Assembly (NCBI GenBank): GCA_029202985.1
Contig: CP119316.1
Location: 2,418,001-2,482,000, forward strand
Length of the DNA stretch: 64,000 bases
Reading direction: 5' to 3'
Source of the DNA: Candidatus Andeanibacterium colombiense
Lineage (GTDB): Bacteria > Pseudomonadota > Alphaproteobacteria > Sphingomonadales > Sphingomonadaceae
Shown here: in pieces, positions 58,892 through 64,000 of the stretch
Layout of the letters: every line of letters starts with the position of its first letter
Numbering within the stretch: the stretch's first letter is position 1
The notes under the pieces: generated by a model
The model's input: the letters and a program-made list of their open reading frames with translations, nothing else
The model's database searches: none
Told to the model about the DNA's origin: nothing
Translations under genes and position numbers: made by a program

Positions 58892-58908
58892 TCCTCTTCT
58901 GGGCACCA
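58892..58908 (+). repeat. attR, 17-bp direct repeat (right)
   Basis: TCCTCTTCTGGGCACCA is identical to the 3' end of tRNA-Leu at 50688-50704. Upstream bases do not continue the tRNA, so this is the truncated copy. Confidence 0.85.
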
Positions 58909-59546
58909 TTTTTCGCTTCGCGGCCGTTCGTGGCTGCGGTGAAATCCTGGGAAATCTGGGATATTTCTCTCCCGCCAGTCGCGGTGGTTCGCTGGAATGC
59001 CCCTCGCTTTGGGTATCGTCGAATGCACTCCCGCTGCGTCCCTTCCGCGATGTGGTCATTATCTGCTCGATTGGGGTGAAGGTTCCGGCCGCCCGCTGGC
59101 CCCCCGCGGAAACCCGCATTCATGGCTACCGCACGGGTTTGGACGGTTCTGATCGCTACAACTGAAACAAGCCGAGCGAGCGGTTGCGAGACGGGCCGCG
59201 CGGTAAGAGCCGTTTCCATTTTCCTACACACCCCCAGGCATGCCATCGTGCCCGCGGGCCTTCCGGCCCCGGCGCTTTGACTTCGTGGTTCTCCTCCTCC
59301 CTACCGGCGCCGCCGTGTTCGCGTGCATTCCCGCGCGCGCCGCGCCGGGCCGCCTATGGAAATCGAAATTCCCGCCGCCCGTATGTGTTTCGTCAACGAA
59401 CTGCGCGAAGACCGCGGTTTTGCTTAAACTTCGATACGTCACACGGGCAAAATCGGTGACGTTCGTGGCCTTTCGTCCGCCGGCGATCTGCGCCGCGAGT
59501 ACGACCGTTGGGACCATTCGGGCCGTGTGGCCGCTCAGCCACCCGC
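58909..59546. other. Intergenic region right of the element
   Basis: No gene is supported over ~640 bases. It contains a TTTTCCTACA motif at ~59217 like those at ~11681 and ~47753, and a GTCACACGGGCAAAATCGGTGAC imperfect palindrome at ~59449-59471. It may hold decayed sequence displaced by the insertion. Confidence 0.5.
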
Positions 59547-60683
59547 TCACGCATGCGCTTCGTGGATGATGTCCGTGTCCCACTCCAGCGCGCCGAGGTC
59601 GGCCTTGGTGAAATGGCGGATCCCGGCGTAGTCGCGGGCTTCGAGCTTCTTCACGAAATCCGGGTCGCCGATCAGCGCTCTTCCGACCGCGACCAGATCG
59701 AATTCGTGGGCGGCGATCCGGGTTTCGAGGTCTTCCACTGCTTCGGTTACGCGCGGCTTGGCGTCCTTGTCCTCGATGAAGGTGGTCATCACGTCGGTGT
59801 CGAGCCCGACGCTGCCGACGGTGATCACCGGCAGGCCGCTCATCGCCCTGGTCCAGCCGGCGAGGTTGCGGTGGTCGCCGTCCCATTCGGGTTCCCAGAA
59901 GCGGCGGGTCGAGGCGTGGAGGACGTCGGCGCCGGCGTCCCTGATGATCGCGGTGAAGGTCGCGAGCTCGTCGGGGGTTCCGGCGACGCGGGCGGCGTAG
60001 TCGACTTCCTTCCATTGCGAGAAGCGCAGGCCGATCACGAACTCCGGCCCGCAGGCGGCGCGGATCGCGGCGACGATCTCGGCCGGGAAGCGTGCGCGGT
60101 GGGCGATGTCGGCGCCGCCATAGCCGTCGTCGCGGTGGTTGATCCCGGCCCACAGGAACTGGTCGAGGAAATAGCCGTGGGCCGCATGGACTTCGACCCC
60201 GGCGGCGCCCGCATCCTGCGCGACCAGTGCCGAGCGGGTATAGGCTTCGACCAGCTCGGCGATCTCGTCCAAGGTCGCGGCGCGGCCGTTGGCGCTGCCG
60301 GGTTTGACGTAGCCCGAGGGGCTGATCGAGAGCCCGTCGTCCTTGCGCACCGCGCCTTCGTGCCACAGCTGGATCAGCATATGCCCGCCGGCCTTGCCAA
60401 CCTCATCGACGCAATGCGCCCAGGCGTCGCGGGTCGCATGGGTGATCCAGGCTGAGGTCGGCTGGCGGGTCGCGGTCGGGTGGTCGATCGCGGCGCTTTC
60501 GCCGATGATCAGCTTGACCCCGCCTTCGGCCCGGCGGCGGTAATAGGCGGCGAGTTCGGGCCTGGGTCTGCCATCTTCGCACATGCCGCGCTGCATCGCC
60601 GGCATCACGAAGCGGTTGGGCAGTTCGATGCCCTTGAGGCGGAACGGCGTGAACAGCGGCGAGGACGGCGGGTGGGCACTCAT
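59547..60683 (-). CDS. NADH:flavin oxidoreductase (old yellow enzyme family)
   Basis: The protein has 378 residues, an FMN TIM barrel. The N-terminal LFTPFRLKGIELPNRFVMPAMQ and the segments HAAHGYFLDQFLW and FVIGLRFSQWK are typical, as is VAVGRALIGDPDFVKKLE near the C-terminus. The proton-donor region is HAAHGY. It reduces alpha,beta-unsaturated carbonyls or related compounds. No Fe-S domain is present, so it is the short, simple type. It is divergent from the double NTF2 gene with only 35 bases between starts. Confidence 0.9.
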   Translation of the reverse strand: MSAHPPSSPLFTPFRLKGIELPNRFVMPAMQRGMCEDGRPRPELAAYYRRRAEGGVKLIIGESAAIDHPTATRQPTSAWITHATRDAWAHCVDEVGKAGGHMLIQLWHEGAVRKDDGLSISPSGYVKPGSANGRAATLDEIAELVEAYTRSALVAQDAGAAGVEVHAAHGYFLDQFLWAGINHRDDGYGGADIAHRARFPAEIVAAIRAACGPEFVIGLRFSQWKEVDYAARVAGTPDELATFTAIIRDAGADVLHASTRRFWEPEWDGDHRNLAGWTRAMSGLPVITVGSVGLDTDVMTTFIEDKDAKPRVTEAVEDLETRIAAHEFDLVAVGRALIGDPDFVKKLEARDYAGIRHFTKADLGALEWDTDIIHEAHA

Positions 60684-60718
60684 CTTGATCTTCCTCCGCG
60701 GCAGGCCATAGTGCGCCC

Positions 60719-61543
60719 ATGAAGCTCGACTACCAAGCTTACGAGGCGCTGTTCAATACCGGCGACGACGAGGCGCTGGTCGAACGCTTTTTCGCACCCA
60801 CTTGCCGGATGGTCAGCGCCAATGGCGTGCGCGAGGGGCACGGCGGGCTGAAGGCCTTCCTCGCCTGGGCGCATGACGGGGTCCGCGAGGTGATGCGGCC
60901 GCAGCGGGTGCTGTCGGATGACGGGATCCTGTTCGCCGAAGTCGACATGGACTTCCATGCGACGAAGGAGCGGACCGATTTTCCGTTCGGGCACCTGTTC
61001 CCCGGCGATCTGGTCACGGTGAAGTTCTTCGTCACCTACACGCTGGATGAAGCGGGGCGGATCGTGGAGCTCAAGAGCATGACCTGGCCGCCCGAGAAGG
61101 GCGTGACCAGGCTGCCGCGACTGGGGGCGCATCCGAGCCAGGTCGCCGCCTTCCTCAGCTACGGCGCGGCCTTCTCGAACGCGGATTTCGAGCGCTGGCC
61201 GAAGTTCTACACCGACGATATGGTGTTCAGCCTCCACGCCTTCGGCATCTTTAAGGGCAGGCAGGCGATCGTGGATTTCTATTTGCCGGTCTTCGCCTAT
61301 CTGCGTGAGACGGTCGAGTTCGAGCGCGTCGAGGCGACCGACGATCATATCCGCGCGGTCGCGACCAGCCGCTTCACCGCATTGCGCGACGAAGCCGCGA
61401 GCGTGTTCGGGCCGCTGAAGCAGGGCGATGTTATCCTTGCGCCGGTAATTGCCGACTATACTCTGCGCGGCGGTTTGATCTCGCGGATCGAGATCACCCG
61501 CAACGGCGAGCGGGTCTTCATTCCCGCCGGAGAGACCGAATGA
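60719..61543 (+). CDS. Tandem NTF2-like domain protein
   Basis: The protein has 274 residues. Two NTF2-fold units are seen: residues ~3-125 (YEALFNTGDDEALVERFFAP to VKFFVTYTLDEAGRIVELKS) and ~145-268 (SYGAAFSNADFERWPKFYTD to YTLRGGLISRIEITRNGERV). Such double-domain proteins are uncommon compared with single SnoaL proteins. The stop overlaps the ATG of the cupin gene (ATGA). The substrate is unknown. Confidence 0.8.
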   Translation: MKLDYQAYEALFNTGDDEALVERFFAPTCRMVSANGVREGHGGLKAFLAWAHDGVREVMRPQRVLSDDGILFAEVDMDFHATKERTDFPFGHLFPGDLVTVKFFVTYTLDEAGRIVELKSMTWPPEKGVTRLPRLGAHPSQVAAFLSYGAAFSNADFERWPKFYTDDMVFSLHAFGIFKGRQAIVDFYLPVFAYLRETVEFERVEATDDHIRAVATSRFTALRDEAASVFGPLKQGDVILAPVIADYTLRGGLISRIEITRNGERVFIPAGETE

Positions 61544-62508
61544 GCGACAAGCGCGCGATCATTGCCGAAGCCTTGCTCGACGGCGCCGATCCGCGCGAGC
61601 GGCTGCTCGCCGCCGGCGCCTCGTCGAAGACGGTGGATTACGAGCTGGGCCGGGCCGAGAAGGATCCGCTGTTCGTCGCGGCCCGGCGGCTCCAGCGGCA
61701 GATGGCGAAGCGCGACTGGATGCTCCGCCTCCACGGCCAGCTCGCCGCGGTGCGGCCCGAGGGGCTGAGCGTCCCGCGGATCGACAAGATCGAGCCGGCG
61801 CGCTTCTTCGCAGAGTTCTACGCCGCCAACCGCCCTGTGGTGCTGACCGGGCTGGTCGATCGCTGGCCGGCGCTGGAGAAATGGACGCTCGACTATCTCG
61901 AAGAGACGGTCGGCGGCGCGATGGTCGAATTGCAGGGCGAGCGCGACAGTGCGGGCGATTACGAACTCGCCAAGGACCGCCACCGGCGCAGCGCGCCGAT
62001 GCACCGGCTGATCGCGGCGGTGCGCGGGGGCGCGTCGAACAATTTCTACGTCACCGCCTACAACGACAATGCCAACAAGCAGGCGCTGGCGAAATTGTGG
62101 GACGACCTCGGCCCGGTCCCGGTGCTCGAGCCGCGCAGCGAGCGCGACGGGTTCTTCTGGTTCGGCCCGCAAGGCACGCTGACGCCGTTCCACCACGATC
62201 TGACCAACAATCTGCTGGTCCAGGTGATGGGCCGCAAGAAGGTCCAGCTGGTGCCTTCGTGGGAAGTCGGGCGGATGAAGAATGCGGTCCATTGTTTCAG
62301 CGGGCGCGAGCCGGCGGAGTGGGAAGCGGGCGACCCCACCTTGCCGCCCAAGCTCGAATGCACGATCGGCCCCGGCGATGCGCTGTTCCTGCCGATCGGC
62401 TGGTGGCATCATGTCGAGGCGCTCGACGTGTCGATCTCGATGAGCTTCACCAATTTCGCCGCCGACAACGACTTTTTCAGCGCCTATCCGGCGGACACGC
62501 GCTTTTGA
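61540..62508 (+). CDS. Cupin-like/JmjC-domain protein
   Basis: The protein has 322 residues. The iron site is visible as His-x-Asp in TPFHHDLTNNLLVQVMGRKK and the distal His in GDALFLPIGWWHHVEAL. The Phe/Trp-rich segment DGFFWFGPQGTLTPF and ISMSFTNF are typical of the FIH-like cupin_8 group, 2-oxoglutarate/Fe(II) hydroxylases that act on proteins or small molecules. The N-terminal ~80 residues form a helical part. It is translationally coupled to the double NTF2 gene. Confidence 0.87.
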   Translation: MSDKRAIIAEALLDGADPRERLLAAGASSKTVDYELGRAEKDPLFVAARRLQRQMAKRDWMLRLHGQLAAVRPEGLSVPRIDKIEPARFFAEFYAANRPVVLTGLVDRWPALEKWTLDYLEETVGGAMVELQGERDSAGDYELAKDRHRRSAPMHRLIAAVRGGASNNFYVTAYNDNANKQALAKLWDDLGPVPVLEPRSERDGFFWFGPQGTLTPFHHDLTNNLLVQVMGRKKVQLVPSWEVGRMKNAVHCFSGREPAEWEAGDPTLPPKLECTIGPGDALFLPIGWWHHVEALDVSISMSFTNFAADNDFFSAYPADTRF

Positions 62509-62592
62509 AACGCCTTGCCGCGCAAACGCGCGCGTTAGCTTGCCATTCAGCGCTCTTATCCTACATTGTCGGCTGAAAGGCAGGATTTGCGC

Positions 62593-64000
<1,408 letters not shown>

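Larger units (their letters stand above)
50688..58908. mobile_element. tRNA-Leu-integrated genomic element (~8.2 kb)
   Basis: It is bounded by a 17-bp direct repeat, TCCTCTTCTGGGCACCA, formed by the tRNA 3' end (50688-50704) and its copy (58892-58908). A tyrosine recombinase gene lies directly inside the left end. Contents: integrase, DUF4236 membrane protein, two small plus-strand frames, a region of strong inverted repeats, a winged-helix protein, an Abi-like protein, a serine recombinase with a dyad site, and three unknown small genes. No structural phage genes, relaxase or conjugation genes are present. It fits a small integrative element or satellite that needs a helper. Confidence 0.85.

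Overview
The window is GC-rich alphaproteobacterial chromosome, most probably from a sphingomonad (Sphingomonas, Sphingobium or Novosphingobium type). The evidence is the near-identity in length and active-site numbering of LigA, LigB, LigC, LigI, LigJ, LigK, LigU and LigM to the proteins known from Sphingobium SYK-6 (comparison from memory), the LigF-type glutathione transferases, a large TonB-dependent receptor and the dispersed intergenic palindromes.

Layout. 1-9.5 kb: a partial radical-SAM DNA-repair protein with its UdgX partner, a secreted NTF2-like protein, katG, nitronate monooxygenase, a GNAT acetyltransferase, a DUF2231 membrane protein with a sorbosone-dehydrogenase-like lipoprotein, and a hydrolase. 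9.5-46 kb: a very large aromatic-catabolism region. It starts with ligM (vanillate/3-O-methylgallate O-demethylase) and runs through a codirectional minus-strand series (TauD/TfdA dioxygenase, MFS transporter, MDR oxidoreductase, VOC protein, LigF-like GST, SDR, phosphatase-like protein, amidohydrolase, aldehyde dehydrogenase, PQQ quinohemoprotein alcohol dehydrogenase, and two overlapping GST genes). Next come a MetE-like methyltransferase, a TonB receptor, a LigW-like decarboxylase, three NTF2-like proteins, a LigD-like SDR, a methyltransferase and a dienelactone-hydrolase-like protein. The complete protocatechuate 4,5-cleavage pathway is arranged divergently: DUF1932-ligJ-DUF2218-ligA-ligB-ligC on the minus strand, ligK-ligU-ligI on the plus strand. 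A LigXa-like Rieske oxygenase follows. 46-50.5 kb: PQQ sugar dehydrogenase, SPFH/NfeD pair, NDUFA9-like protein. 50.6-58.9 kb: a small integrative element inserted in the 3' end of tRNA-Leu(CAG), bounded by a 17-bp direct repeat and carrying a tyrosine integrase, a serine recombinase on a striking dyad site, an Abi-like protein and unknown genes. 58.9-64 kb: old yellow enzyme, a double NTF2 protein, a cupin/JmjC protein and the start of ftsH.

How it may work together (inference): TonB uptake; oxidation of side-chain alcohols by the PQQ enzyme and aldehyde dehydrogenase; C-alpha oxidation by the LigD-like SDR; aryl-ether cleavage by the LigF-like and possible BaeAB-like GSTs; decarboxylation by the LigW-like enzyme; O-demethylation by LigM; then ring cleavage to pyruvate and oxaloacetate by LigAB/C/I/U/J/K. 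No transcription-factor gene is recognisable in the catabolic region, but three operator-like palindrome families sit in its promoters. Two of these recur in front of different catabolic units. Family assignments were made by recognising sequences, without database searches.
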